Assembly: GCA_024449915.1 (NCBI GenBank)
Contig: JAMZAV010003144.1
Span: forward strand, 62,001-126,000
Direction: 5' to 3'
Source: Sweltsa coloradensis
Taxonomy: Eukaryota > Arthropoda > Insecta > Plecoptera > Chloroperlidae
Length of the DNA stretch: 64,000 nucleotides
Shown piece after piece: positions 1 to 10,159 of this stretch. The notes beneath the pieces were generated by a model. That model worked only from the letters and a program-made list of their open reading frames with translations. It did no database searches and was not told the origin of the DNA. How positions within the stretch are numbered: position 1 is the first letter of the stretch; the number at the start of each line of letters is the position of its first letter. Position numbers and translations under genes: made by a program.

Positions 1-499
1 ATTTAAAAAAATAAAAAAATTTCAAAGTTTTGGTGGAGGTGCCGGGTCGAAGTCGAAATTAAATTAATACTTGCTGGTAGATATGGTGGAGGCGCCGGGT
101 CATACAACGCGATAGTGAGATCTTAATAATCATTTGAACGAGAGTAAGCTCAAAATACTTCAAATCCATATCAAAAGACACATAAAAAATGCATAATTTC
201 GTAAATTTGGTAGAGGTGCCTGGTAGACGAAATTAATTCTGTTAAAACCTGTCGGAAACTTTGAAAACTGAAGGCTGATATTGAGCTTAAAATTATAACT
301 GATTCTGAACTTCACTCTCATGAGCTTGTTTTTCTTTTAAATCATTAAAATCAATCAATCAATCATACAATCAATTTTTTTTTTTTTTTAAGTTGTGCAT
401 GAGAAAATTGTGTTTTTTTGGTAAATCGCGACAAATCGCGAATTTTTATTTTTAAGGCGACAAATTTCAAACTTTAAAAACCATTTTTGCACATCCCTA
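1..499. mobile_element. Non-autonomous hAT-like element, one end only
   Basis: The segment carries repeated GGTGGAGGTGCCGGGTC motifs (near 32, 84 and, weaker, 210). The same motif pair recurs near 13750-13820 inside a complete hAT-like element at 13458-14040. The right end, TGCACATCCCTA near 488-499, resembles that element's terminal TAGGGATG inverted repeat. The left end lies outside the window. No coding potential is visible. Confidence 0.45.
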
Positions 500-702
500 G
501 TCATAGAGAACCCAATAATTTTTCTGTTACTTTCTAAATTCATAATTAGCTAGCCTGAATTAAATATAAATATATTTTTTGAGAACAGAATAGAATACCA
601 CTCTAACTTATTGTTGGGTAGAGATACTACATGTATGTGTGCATTTTCAATTTTCATTTTTCCACTTCATTTTTACTTTGTAGGATTGTTTTGAATGTAT
701 TA

Positions 703-1621
703 TTACTTTATTACTACCGCATCGGACCGAATATAGCGCGATGTTTTTTTCCGAAAATACCATCTCTAAAACAGCACTCGCGTTATTTTCGCGCTCATGC
801 ATTTGATTTTTGTTTATTTGGATTAAGGACGCGTCAACCGTTAGGTCATAATGCACCACTCTAGCCTAAGGGATATGGGGAGGAGGAGCCCATGCTGGTC
901 AGAACCAGCCACGGTTGGGGGTTTCTCACGTCGCGGTCGTCATCGTCTTTGTCATCGTTCGTTGTGTCATTGTCATCGTCGCCGGGGGGTCGTCAAGGGA
1001 AGGGGGCAAGGGTCCCCGACGACGATTGCCAGAGCTCGCCTCTAGGTTCGGGGAGTAATATACATTCCCGCTTACTAGCTGATGTTAGCGCCTGAACATA
1101 GGCCACCGCAATACAACTCCCGCGCTTCGGCTGCTGCGCATCGCCCCGCCCACCCACTCGACGCCAGCTGATCCCGTGAGGCGGGTGGGTGACGTCATCA
1201 CGGGCTCCGCAGGAATATCGCCGCATATCACGGTTCACGGGTTCTGCGGAAAATGACCACCAAAATAACTGTGCGTACAATTAAAAAGTTTTTTCTTGGG
1301 AATTGATCCCGAATCGATTCTAGGTCACAATCATCGATTTGTAGTCCCTTAATCAGACTGGTGAACTGTGGTTGGCCTATGTGAGCTTGTGCTTGGCCCT
1401 ACCCTGTTAAAAAACATACAACTGGCCCTAACAATGTTCAAAATGTTTTGTTGTAAGAATGAAACTTTAGTCTATTCATTCATTGAATTGTAAATAAAAA
1501 TGTTTCTTGTACATTTTAATTTTCTTTGATTTTTCTTTTTTCTTGAAAATTGAAATGATTCTGAAAAATTGGGGGTCGTGTTATATTCGAGATCGTGCTA
1601 TATTTGGTCCAATACGGTAAC
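703..1621. mobile_element. DNA transposon remnant with terminal inverted repeats, holding a nested F repeat
   Basis: The left end near 712 reads TACCGCATCGGACCGAATAT. The right end near 1596-1619, read in reverse, gives TACCGTATTGGACCAAATAT, so the two ends are imperfect inverted repeats of more than 25 bp. The interior includes a GC-rich repeat (835-1090) that is found elsewhere in the window. No transposase frame is visible, so the element is non-autonomous. The family is not assigned. Confidence 0.5.
835..1090 (-). repeat. Dispersed repeat family F, minus-strand copy
   Basis: In reverse orientation this matches 7600-7815, 45540-45745 and 54950-55135. Shared landmarks are an AACTAGAGGCGAGCTC-like block, runs of GTCGTC/GACGA, and a terminal CTAGGCTAGAGTG block followed by GATGCACC. 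It is CpG-rich compared with its surroundings. The overlapping short open frames are low-complexity products of the GTC runs and are not called as genes. Confidence 0.55.
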
Positions 1622-2049
1622 TTTATCTACTTTCAAAAACTTGTAATGGGGATTCCTTAGGTTTATTTTAAATTTTTTATCACATTAAATTAAAATCAAC
1701 TCAATTTAAATTTTGGTAATGGTTTAAAATGTTAGGCCACTTTAAAATCCCAAATTATGATAAACAATTAAACATTACATAGGCCTACCAGTCAGTACTA
1801 CTGAACAAACCAACTGTGTAAAATTTTGGCAGCATTGTAGGATTGCTTTGGATACAAAGTTGCCATGATGGTGAGGAGTTAATTACTTTCTTACTTATTT
1901 TATTTTACATTTGTTTGAAACTTTAAAGCAGAATTTCATGATGTTTGTCTGCCAATACCTATATAGGTAATGTTTTAATGTTTGCAAACTAGCTTTTTGA
2001 TTTTGGACATCTGAAAACTGAGGTGCAACCTACAATCCACTATATCCAG

Positions 2050-2312
2050 TCATCATCATTATCTGTTGCCACGTCCAACTCTGCGTTGGGTCAGCATTGA
2101 AGATAGGCCTCCGCCTCTCCATCTTCTTCTCTCCTTCCACCACATTCCAGTCTCCTCCTCGCTGTTCCACATCTTTTCTCACACTATTCTGCCATTGTTG
2201 TCATATTCTGCCCCTTGGTCTTACTTGGAATTTCCAATTCCATCATATCCTTTTTTTTGGAAATCTCGCTCTTTCCATCTTTTTGACATGTCCGAACCAC
2301 TTTAAAAATACA
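2050..2312 (-). mobile_element. 3' end of a non-LTR retrotransposon (LINE), antisense to NIPBL
   Basis: Read on the minus strand, the segment encodes KWFGHVKKMERARFPKKR and, after a frame change, DVEQRGGDWNVVEG and FNADPTQSWTWQQ. This is the arrangement seen at the C-terminus of many LINE reverse-transcriptase proteins: WYGHV-R-M, a basic stretch, D-ERG-W, then W-. Frameshifts show it is dead. It ends only about 45 bp before the splice acceptor of the first NIPBL exon in the window. The apparent open frame running from 2097 into that exon is therefore an artefact of this insertion. Confidence 0.6.
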
Positions 2313-2354
2313 GTAATCAAACCGACAATGAATGTACATAATTCCATGTTGCAG

Positions 2355-2501
2355 AGGAACACGCTCTTCCTGCAGCTCTACTTGGCCGACAATCTTGCGT
2401 ACTTCTCGTACCAGACCCTTGACGAGCCCATGTTCGTCATCTACCACCTGTCGATGATACTCTCCATATCCGGGAACAACACCCTAGACGACTACCACGA
2501 G
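2355..2501 (+). CDS. NIPBL: Nipped-B-like cohesin loader (NIPBL/SCC2), internal exon, first one in window
   Basis: NIPBL loads the cohesin ring onto chromatin with its partner MAU2, activates the cohesin ATPase and drives loop extrusion in the nucleus. This exon encodes 49 codons, including LYLADNLAYFSYQTLDEPMF, VIYHLSMILSISGNN and a final DDYHE. The pattern ADNLA-x-PYQT-x-EEP-x-F-x-HH followed by LSV-G-N is characteristic of the C-terminal HEAT-repeat region of NIPBL. The acceptor is TGTTGCAG ending at 2354. The donor is GAG|GCAAGT, so this appears to be a GC-AG intron. The exon starts and ends in phase 0. The reading frame stays open upstream into a LINE remnant, so the acceptor rather than the ORF sets the start. 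Earlier exons must lie upstream of the window; none was recognised in 1-2050. Confidence 0.85.
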
Positions 2502-2703
2502 GCAAGTCGTGGCTCACGCTATCAAGGCGTACAAAAGTTGTTCCTTGCTTTAAAAAAATATCAGTAAATATCACATATTATGCAGAGACTAAGCTTTCGC
2601 TGAGTTTCGTTAGGTGGAGAACCAAGGCGGCATTGTCAGAAATATGTCGGTTAGATCCTCCAACTTTCAAAAGATCTTTTACTACAGTATTATTATTTTA
2701 ATT

Positions 2704-3915
2704 TTAAATGGGAACAAGGAGAAGAAATGTATATGGTCTTCCTGGACCTAGAAAAGGCATATGACAGTGCCCCAAGAGCTAAAGTATGGGAATGCCTAAA
2801 AGCTACAGGAGTGGAAAAGAGTCTAGTGGCAAGAATCCAAAGTACATATGCCATAAGCAAGAGCTGCGTACAAACACCACTGGGTAGAACGACCTGGTTC
2901 GAAATAAACAGTGGTCTACGACAAGGCAGTGTGATGTCTCCTACACTGTTCGCCATTGTAATGGATGCCATACTAAGAAAAGTAGAACCAACCGAAAGCA
3001 AAATGTCAAAGACGATGATATTTGCCGACGATATAGTGAGATGGGGAGTTAACATGAAAATAGTCAGGAAAAGAAAAGTGGAATGAGGAAACACAGGAAT
3101 TTAACATGAAAATAAGTATTGAAAAGAGTGAGATGTTAATAGTAACCAAGAAAATTAAACCGAACCAGAAAAAAGTAACACTACGTGGAGAAGAGCTGTC
3201 AATTGCAGAAGAATTCAAATACCTGGGAAGTATTCTGACAAAGGATGCCAAAATAACCGCAGAAATATCAAGAAGAATCATACTAGCACACAAATTCTAC
3301 CAAAGCGTACGAAAACTACTATGGAAAGAGGAAATATCAAACAGATGTAAAATGATATTATACAAAATGTACTTTCTCCCAATTTTGTCATATGCATCAG
3401 TGACATGGACAATAGGAAGAAAGGAAGAGAGCAGACTGCAAGCAGCAGAGATGAAATTCCTAAGAAGTGCGGTGGGCATAACAAAACTAGACAAGGTACG
3501 AAGCATAACAACAAGAAACAAATTAGGAGTGGAAAGTCTACGAGATAAAATAGGAAGAGAAAGACTCAGGTGGTATGGACATGTAAGAAGAATAGAATCC
3601 CAAGACGAGAATTTGAACGTACATGTGGGGGAGTACGAAGAGTTGGCCAGCCAAGAGATAGATGGCGGGACCAAATAACGCGAAGCGTCGAAGAAAGAGG
3701 GAAAACATGGATAGGGTTAATGAAGAAAGACTCTGGGAGGACAGGAAAAGTGGAAAAATTATTAGAAATGCCGGTTATGGAAGAAAACGAGGAAGAAGAT
3801 GAGGGGTGCTGAGCCTGGCTAGCAAGCACTAGAAGATAGCCCGAGAAACTGGTGACTCGTCACCCCCCGACCCGACGAATGTTGGAAAAGGGTGTTTGAT
3901 ATATATATATAATTT
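2704..3915 (+). mobile_element. 5'-truncated LINE reverse transcriptase remnant in NIPBL intron
   Basis: Reverse-transcriptase motifs appear in order. FLDLEKAYDSAPRAK (near 2730) is motif A with its aspartate, GLRQGSVMSPTLFA (near 2910) is motif B, and FADDIV (near 3020) is the YADD-type catalytic motif C. After a frame break near 3060 come FKYLGSILTKDAKI, SYASVTWT and RLRWYGHVRRIE, then after another shift near 3600 GQPRDRWRDQITRSVEERGK. This order matches the RT and C-terminal region of an RTE-like or related clade; the exact clade is not determined. The 5' part (endonuclease and N-terminus) is missing. A short TA repeat and T run follow the end. It lies in the same direction as NIPBL within the intron between 2501 and 4985. 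Confidence 0.85.
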
Positions 3916-4129
3916 TTTTTATTGTTATAAGGCCTATGTTGTTATGGTGTTGCGACTCGCGACAAGAGAAAGAAATACACAAAGACTGTGTAGTTCAAGA
4001 AAATGATGCATCGAGCTTGGCAAACCGATATGGATTCCTGGGAAGCCCAGGATCAATGGTGGAAACAGAAACACCCCTTTAGCCAACTAAATAGATGTTG
4101 GAATAAAGAGTAGCGAATTATCATTTATT

Positions 4130-4265
4130 TTAACAAATTTAGATAATACTAATAGTAAACTCAAAATGGTAAACAGAATCAGAGAGGGCATAGCCCCATA
4201 GCAAGTAATGCCTGATTCCCTTCATTACAACTAAATAAAAAAATTATACAATTACAAAATATGGT
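4130..4265 (-). mobile_element. LINE 3' UTR fragment, antisense
   Basis: A block near 4178-4228 is the reverse complement of 6680-6735. The shared core reads GAATCAGAGAGGGCATAGCC here and continues with CCATAGCAAG. The other copy forms the 3' UTR of a LINE, so this is a second, severely 5'-truncated, oppositely oriented insertion of the same family. Confidence 0.55.
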
Positions 4266-4588
4266 AGGCCTAAAATAGAACATACCTTTTAAATGAAAGG
4301 CGCACAGACATGGCCGAGCTGGTCAGTATCTGGCTGGCAGTGGATTGCATCCAAGAACTTGGCTCCGTAATAAATCAATAAAGCCCAGTTGATAGTCAAT
4401 ATAGCCTACCGATCCAATTATTTATTATATTATTATTATTATTTTAAACCAAATCTGGAATTATTATTTTGGAAAAGTGCTAAATGCCTTTGTTTTTCAT
4501 TCTTACTCTATTAAGTAACATCATAAATATGTGCTGGAAATTGTCTGAGAAATTTGAAACATGGTAAACCGTGCCTCCTAGCTCTTAA

Positions 4589-4962
4589 GAGGGACGGATA
4601 GTCGCCAGTATTAAAAGTTAAAACCACACGAAATTACCTTATTTTTGTAATATCTCACAAAAAGCCACGCAAAATAAAAAAAAGTGGATAATGGACCACA
4701 TTTAGTTTCGTTAGAACTATACACTGCAAAAAATGTTTTTCAAATGATATTGTGATCGGTAGTGATTTTAATTACGGATTAAATTATTTTATTCTGTAAT
4801 TAAAAACGTCACTAATTATAATATTTGAATTCACATTCTTGCCGGGTAACAAAACTACATGGGGCCTATTAGCCACTTTTTCGATTTTGCGTGTCTTTTT
4901 GTGAGATATGACAAAACTAAGGTAATTTTGCGTGGTTTTAATGTCGGCGGTAGTCCTAGCTC
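4589..4962. mobile_element. Foldback/MITE element flanked by TTAA, just before NIPBL exon 2
   Basis: Long imperfect inverted arms (about 4589-4775 and 4795-4962) share AAAACCACACGAAATTACCT on the left, with its complement AGGTAATTTTGCGTGGTTTT on the right. TTAA lies at 4585-4588 and again at 4963-4966, matching the TTAA duplication used by piggyBac-type transposases. A related element is at 25641-26593. The right end is 18 bp before the AG of the next NIPBL exon. Confidence 0.55.
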
Positions 4963-4984
4963 TTAACCTCTTGAATCTCTGCAG

Positions 4985-5181
4985 GTGTTCGGACTCCAGG
5001 GCAAGAAGATCGGGACAACAGAGAAAGCAGACGAAGAGGATACCGTGGACGTGGTGACGATCATGAACCGCATCCCCGAGGATATGACGCCGCTGAAGAC
5101 TTGCGTCGTGTCTACGTACGGCTACTTTCTCTTGCTCGACCTCAAGCAGCACATCAAGCAGATGTACGGCATCACAGACAT
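4985..5181 (+). CDS. NIPBL: NIPBL, second exon in window
   Basis: This exon encodes 65 codons plus 2 nt. It begins with VFGLQGKKIGTTEKADEEDT and continues through VTIMNRIPEDMTPL, LLLDLKQHIKQMYGITD. It corresponds to the conserved NIPBL segment with the pattern ERLPEDTTPL ... LLLVLKQHLK-LYG-SD near the C-terminus. The acceptor is CTCTGCAG ending at 4984 and the donor is CAT|GTAAGT. The exon starts in phase 0 and ends in phase 2. The split codon AT+C gives Ile and joins cleanly to the next exon. Confidence 0.9.
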
Positions 5182-5335
5182 GTAAGTACAATGTGTGCAT
5201 GCAAGTGTGTTTAGGGTAGTTGACCAACCCGGTTTCGCAGAATGAAAGGAATTTGTTTCGGTTGAAATCGACTGGGTGATTTAAAGTCTGGAAAACTTTG
5301 AATAATCCGGGAAATAAATAAACCTTGAAAATTAG

Positions 5336-6127
5336 AGCAATAGGGAATGCTCCTAAATTTTTTTTTTAATATATTCGTAACGTTGTTACTAAAAAAAAAA
5401 CATTCCCAAAAAAAGTCCGTCGAAAAATGTTTTTAACTTGGTTTTGTGAGGGTGTGAATATTCGTGTTTAAATTCCGCGCGTAAACAGGCATAGCTGACT
5501 GTGACATCCATGTGACGTCACATAGAAGTATCGTTTCGTCAGTCTGCCGGTAGGGGTTCCACCGCCTGTCAAATTCATTGGTTCCTAGTCAATTCCTAGC
5601 AAAGGCAGTGGGCCCAAGGTCTTGGTTACCATGGAAACCAGAGTCGATAAAGAAGGTTCCCCGGAATAGAGTCGGTAATAGATCAAACAAAGTACAATGT
5701 TGAATAAACAAATTTGCAGATAAGTAAGGTATTATTCGTTGAAAATGCATGTTATATTATGTATACATTTTTATATTATACATTATCATTCATCATTATT
5801 AGGTGTAGGCTCATGCCTCAGACAAACGATTAGAACATATTAAATTGCTTGACATGGATTTGACTACATTCAATTCCAGTCGGCGAGCGTGTGGTGCAGC
5901 GCGCGCGCAGAGATCTATTTTTTCAACTATTATTTTGTCGTGACGTCACGCAATGTACGAAGCGTTTTAGTCCTGCTTTGCCACTAGCCAATTTAAAACC
6001 TTCATAAATACGCCAAAATCGTTAGTTTTTAAAATAAATTTATATTTGTGAGTACCTATTTCTTATTATATTTTATGTTAATTACAATTAAGTTGCATAC
6101 TAAAGTTGAGGAGCATTCCCTATTGTT
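5336..6127. mobile_element. Non-autonomous DNA element, TIR CAATAGGGAATGCTCC
   Basis: CAATAGGGAATGCTCCT near 5338 is mirrored by AGGAGCATTCCCTATTG near 6110-6125. The interior has no open frame of interest but carries GTGACGTCA-type motifs (5510 and 5940). A shorter relative sits at 15631-16097 with similar ends and the same TGACGT interior. The element occupies much of the intron after 5181. Confidence 0.5.
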
Positions 6128-6439
6128 TTTAATTATGGAATTTTCTTATTTTCCCTCAAAATTCTCCTTAACTCACAAAATCAAATTTTGGGCCTTAATT
6201 ATAATTTATTAACAAGTGCTTTCAATCATAACATTGTTGGGCTAAATAAGTTTTCTTATTTTCCTAGCCAAATTTGCATCCTGGAAAAATACGATTTTCA
6301 ATTTCAAAAACCTAGCAAAGATAAAATAAGTACCTAGGCAAGTAAAATAAAATAATTTTGTATTTAGAGTCTACCTACTCAGTCAAATAGGACTAACTAA
6401 TTTTCAGTGAAATACATTAAATTTAAAGCAGACCAAGCC

Positions 6440-6795
6440 AACCATGTAGACATCATTATTTTATAACCGTGCTGTTACTTTATGGAATACTATTCCTCTA
6501 GAAATCAAAAATGCTCAAAATTTCAAGAATAGAATAAAAGAATATTTTAGTTAAATTGTTTTTATATGTCGGTATACTACATTAGGCCTACCATATTTTG
6601 ATACGACAACATTATGTTAATTTATTGACTATTTTATCCTTTGTTTTCAAATAACATTAAGTTATTTTGATTAGTTTTAATGAAGGGAATCAGGCATTCT
6701 TGCTATGGGGCTATGCCCTCTCTGATTCTCTTCAACATGTTAAGTGTACTTTGTAGCTTGATTTGTTGAAATAAAAAAAAATAATAATAATAATC
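6440..6795 (+). mobile_element. LINE 3' terminus: C-terminal peptide, 3' UTR and (AAT)n tail
   Basis: An open stretch of 31 codons plus stop at 6459-6554 reads FYNRAVTLWNTIPLEIKNAQ then NFKNRIKEYFS. This matches the C-terminal signature of CR1/L2/Jockey-type LINE proteins (F-R-V-LWN-LP--I-----FK-KLK-YL). A 3' UTR follows, with a conserved GGCTATGCCCTCTCTGATTC block near 6709-6728 and an A-rich/AAT tail at about 6770-6795. The rest of the element is missing (5' truncation). Confidence 0.7.
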
Positions 6796-6861
6796 TTGAT
6801 TAAATTAAATCCAGGATAGCAACAAATGTCCCGGAACTGAAAATGTCGTCTTGTGTTGCAG

Positions 6862-7048
6862 CAAGATGCTCCGCTACTCGCCTACCGAGAGCAGCAAGAG
6901 TTTCGACAAGCCGGTGACTCGGCGCAACCGGCCCGAGTTCAAGCCCGATGCGACACTACAGGTGTTGCAGGCGCAGGTGGGCAAGTCTCCCATCACCGAG
7001 CTGTTGAACTGGTTCGACCGGCAGAAGGTTGCCGAGCAGTACATAGAC
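6862..7048 (+). CDS. NIPBL: NIPBL, third exon in window
   Basis: With the split codon, the exon encodes KMLRYSPTESSKSFDKPVTR and continues RNRPEFKPDAT, ending VAEQYID. It matches the NIPBL pattern SKIQKYSPSE-AK-YDK-x-RK and the following --V-QYLDFK. The acceptor is GTGTTGCAG ending at 6861 and the donor is GAC|GTGAGT. The exon begins in phase 2, ends in phase 0, and is 187 nt long. A hAT element starts directly after the donor (7055). Confidence 0.9.
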
Positions 7049-7054
7049 GTGAGT

Positions 7055-7503
7055 AGGGGTGACCAGACGTCCCGGTTTCCAGACACCCGAGATAGCTAAA
7101 TGTCCCAGTTTACCATTTTAGGATGTTTTAATTAATTTAATAGTCATTATTCCAACTTATTTGTCTCCAAATACCAATTCCATTTCTTTGTCAAACACGT
7201 TGGTAACTTGTCACTTAGAAGTTTCAACGTCATTGCTTGATTATCACGAATTTACATGTTGAAACGGTCGTGTTACAAGTGAATAACGTAATTGCAGGTG
7301 TGTGTTTAATCAGTAATAACTTGCAGTGTCCTTTCGAAAGACCTCAAATGAAAACAAGAAAAATGCAAATTTTTTTTTCAGAAAAAAATAAGTCTGTTGA
7401 GGAAACATTTTCGGTTTCTGAAGGAACATTTGCAAAGGAAGGGTACGACCCCATTTCAAAATGTCATGTCCCATGCTTTAAGTTTTGAAATATGGTCACC
7501 CTA
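7055..7503. mobile_element. Non-autonomous hAT element inserted at the NIPBL exon 3 donor
   Basis: The left end AGGGGTGACCAGACGTCCCG and the right end ATGGTCACCCTA form the TAGGGTGACCA-type terminal inverted repeat common in hAT elements. The 8-bp flanks are ACGTGAGT (7047-7054) and ACATAAGT (7504-7511), which agree at 6 of 8 positions and fit an aged 8-bp target-site duplication. The left copy contains the splice donor. The 83-codon open frame at 7237-7488 lies inside the element and resembles nothing I recognise. Confidence 0.6.
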
Positions 7504-7599
7504 ACATAAGTAGGCCTTACCGGTACTTCATTATTTTCATGGTCACTGAGTCTGGGCCTGGGGAGAATTTGGCTCCGAGATGGCTCTGCTTATTGTAAA

Positions 7600-7815
7600 A
7601 AGACTAGAAAAGAGGGAAGTCCATCTCGCAAACATCAGTTAGTAAGTAAGCGAGTAATATTGGCTACTTCCCGAAAACTAGAGGCCAGCTCTAGCCAGCA
7701 ACATGAAAAAATTGCCCCCTTTCCATCCCCTAGGAGCCATTCCAGGACGGTGGAGTTCTCCCCACATCCGCTAGGCTAGAGTGGTGCATCATGATGTAAC
7801 GGACGATACGCCCTT
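7600..7815 (+). repeat. Dispersed repeat family F, plus-strand copy
   Basis: It shares AAAACTAGAGGCCAGCTCTA near 7674 and CGCTAGGCTAGAGTGGTGCA near 7769 with copies at 835-1090 (reverse), 45540-45745 and 54950-55135. It lies in a NIPBL intron. It is probably a SINE or MITE; no polymerase III boxes or clean terminal repeats were identified. Confidence 0.5.
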
Positions 7816-8026
7816 TAATCAAAATTAATTTGTTTTGAGAAATCCTATAGGTCAAGTTAAGAAAATTTGCCATTCATTCATTCAACTCTGTCATTGACTT
7901 ATGGTGTTTTCTTTTACAATTTGTATACTTTATTTATATATTAATTGTTTAGTCCGTAGCACAAGTTTGTTGTGTTCCATCACCCCTGATCTAACTCACT
8001 GGACCCTGTTGTTTGGTCTGTTCCAG

Positions 8027-8143
8027 TTCAAACAGCTGATGGAGGAAACCGACACGAACGATCTAGACAGCATCACCTTCGCTGACAAGAAGATCGCAGA
8101 CTACTACCAGTTAGTCGCAGATCGTTCACCGATCATCGTCGAG
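8027..8143 (+). CDS. NIPBL: NIPBL, fourth exon in window
   Basis: Thirty-nine codons begin FKQLMEETDTNDLDSITFAD, then KKIADYYQLVADRSPIIVE. Joined to the previous exon this gives QYIDFKQLMEE, equivalent to the conserved QYLDFKLLMEH of NIPBL proteins, which supports the junction. The acceptor is TGTTCCAG ending at 8026 and the donor is GAG|GTGAGG. Both ends are in phase 0. After the LMEE block, similarity to the vertebrate protein fades. Confidence 0.88.
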
Positions 8144-8196
8144 GTGAGGGTTTTTATACGCTTTGTTCGTGTATAAGATGGCGTTATTGTGTAATG

Positions 8197-8366
8197 CCCC
8201 ATTTAGACAGTCAAATGTTTTCATCAAATTTCTTTGATTCAATAACAAAAGAAAAACAAATTCTTGCATTGGTAATAAAATACAATGATGCCTCCGTTTC
8301 ATTGATTCTTTTGTTGTTGTAGCATTCAAGAAGTTGGACAAAAAAATTTGACCATCTAAATGGGGT
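8197..8366. mobile_element. Short foldback MITE (CCCCATTTAGA ends)
   Basis: CCCCATTTAGACAGTCAAAT near 8197 pairs with ATTTGACCATCTAAATGGGG near 8347. The arms continue inward with TTGATTC/GAATCAA-type complementarity. The total is about 170 bp. A second small inverted pair, GCCTGAATTA..TGTTTTGTTCAAGA (8373-8406) with its complement near 8508-8540, abuts it and suggests nested or adjacent foldbacks. Confidence 0.5.
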
Positions 8367-8545
8367 AGGAAAGCCTGAATTAGACGGTTCTATGTTTTGT
8401 TCAAGATACGATGAATTCAGGAATTCAGGACAAAGTATAATCATGTGAAGGAGGTATTGTTGTATTTTATTATCTTTGCACATTTTTATTGTGTTACGTC
8501 CTTGAAATTAAAGAATCTTGAACAAAACATAATTCAGGCTTCCAT

Positions 8546-10159
8546 ATAAGATAAGCTTTACATTACATCCCACTACAGCTTATTAAGCGAGCAAAGTGAG
8601 CATTTCCATTTGACTCTGCCGGAAAAAATAGTCACTGGTTTTGTTTTCTTTTCTTTCTTTTTATGTCTCGCCATAACGTTCGAACGGAGGTTCAGATCGA
8701 GTTGAAATTGGGACCATCCGCAAGCTTCGATCTGGATTGAATGCCATTAGTTTTGTGGCTAAATCATTCAAAAAGTTACATTAAAGTAGTTAATCGAAAG
8801 TTTTTTTTTCAAACTAAACGGCGACAAAATCTGAGATGGCCAAATCATTTAGAATGTCCGTCCGGTCACGAATATGTTAATTTTATTTTGATCCAATAAG
8901 TAGTGTAGCTGGAAATTACATTTTAACAAAAGTAACTTTACCATGGCAACGAAAAGTCGCACGAGGTTTCTGGCCACTATGCACTGCCACCTAGAAGTAA
9001 TCAAAATACTATCGAGGAAGCAGTGTATTATTTGTTACCAAAGAGTTAAAATAGTTTTCCCAAGGAAATGATGTCAAGGTCCTCTAGATGGCGGTGGATT
9101 TTATCCACAAAGTAAAGGTTTACCCAAATACCTTGGCAATAATAAATAATATTGGAAACATGGCCCCGTGGACAGCGAACGTCGCAAATTTTAAAATTTT
9201 AAAAAATGTGGGTCTAGCTATAGCACGTGCTCGCTTATCAATACGTCCAACTGAGCATTTCCTAATTATAATAATATTAAGGTATGTGCTATTTATGGTA
9301 TAGGCAATTTTAATAATCCTACAAAACAAACTACATCCTTCAAGCATATCGGGAATCTAGAGTTTAACATGAAGCTGCCATGCGCTTGAGCGAGTGGCAG
9401 CCTGTGTTGATGCAGTCCGCCACACATTCAACTTCAAGCGAATGGCATCCTTTATGTTTAACTCCCAATTCACTTAATGTTTGGTGCACAATGTAGATGG
9501 CGCTGATAGTAAAAGTAAAATTGTCTGTGTATGGAAAACCGTATGACAGAAGCACTGCGAGCGGTACAGTTCAACGATTTCACAGACTGCCCCTTCATTC
9601 ACGCATGAAGTGATTTTGTTGTGCAAATAAATAAGGCTGTGAGTCGGCTAAATCACAACCCCATGCGTAGGCCTATAGCGAGCACTAGACTGCCTACTGT
9701 CAGTCTTTTCTATTTTTGTAAACTTTCTGATTGTTTAAATTATAATACACAACAACACTGATGCATAATAACTGATGCATCTGTTGTTTAACCATAAAAC
9801 ATTTAGGTATTAAATAACACTTACCTTTACAATATTAAATTGCAAGACAACAATACGGAACACTTGGCTGTTCTAAGTACATGTGTGATAGTGACTGTTA
9901 TCGCTCAGTCATAGCACCTGTCATACGGTCTCCTATTATTAGTAGAGGCCCATAAATTCAGTTTTAACTATGAATGCAGAGTTTTCAAGCTCATTTGTCA
10001 ATGTTTTACGTAATTATTTTTAATTTTGGTTTTTTATTCCTTATTCACATCCCGGTGAATGAATGCTGAATTATTTGATCACAATACTACAGTGAGATGC
10101 AGGGCGAACGTACAAGTCATTATCTAATCTTTTACGTTGTAAATTTATTTTTCATGTAG
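8546..10159. other. NIPBL last intron, remaining part
   Basis: No gene or clear repeat ends were found here. At 8640-8870 the phrasing (CGTTCGAACGGAGG.. and GATCGAGTTGAAATTGGGAC..) resembles 16240-16320 in style but was not aligned. Short open frames on both strands at 9088-9347 are shadows of an AT-rich stretch. The acceptor TTCATGTAG ends at 10159. Confidence 0.4.

Noticed and set aside
2097..2354. Upstream extension of the first NIPBL exon in the same open frame
   Set aside because: The sequence is an antisense LINE C-terminus, and a good acceptor exists at 2354.
7237..7488. 83-codon frame as a gene
   Set aside because: It lies wholly inside a 449-bp non-autonomous hAT element and has no recognised motif.
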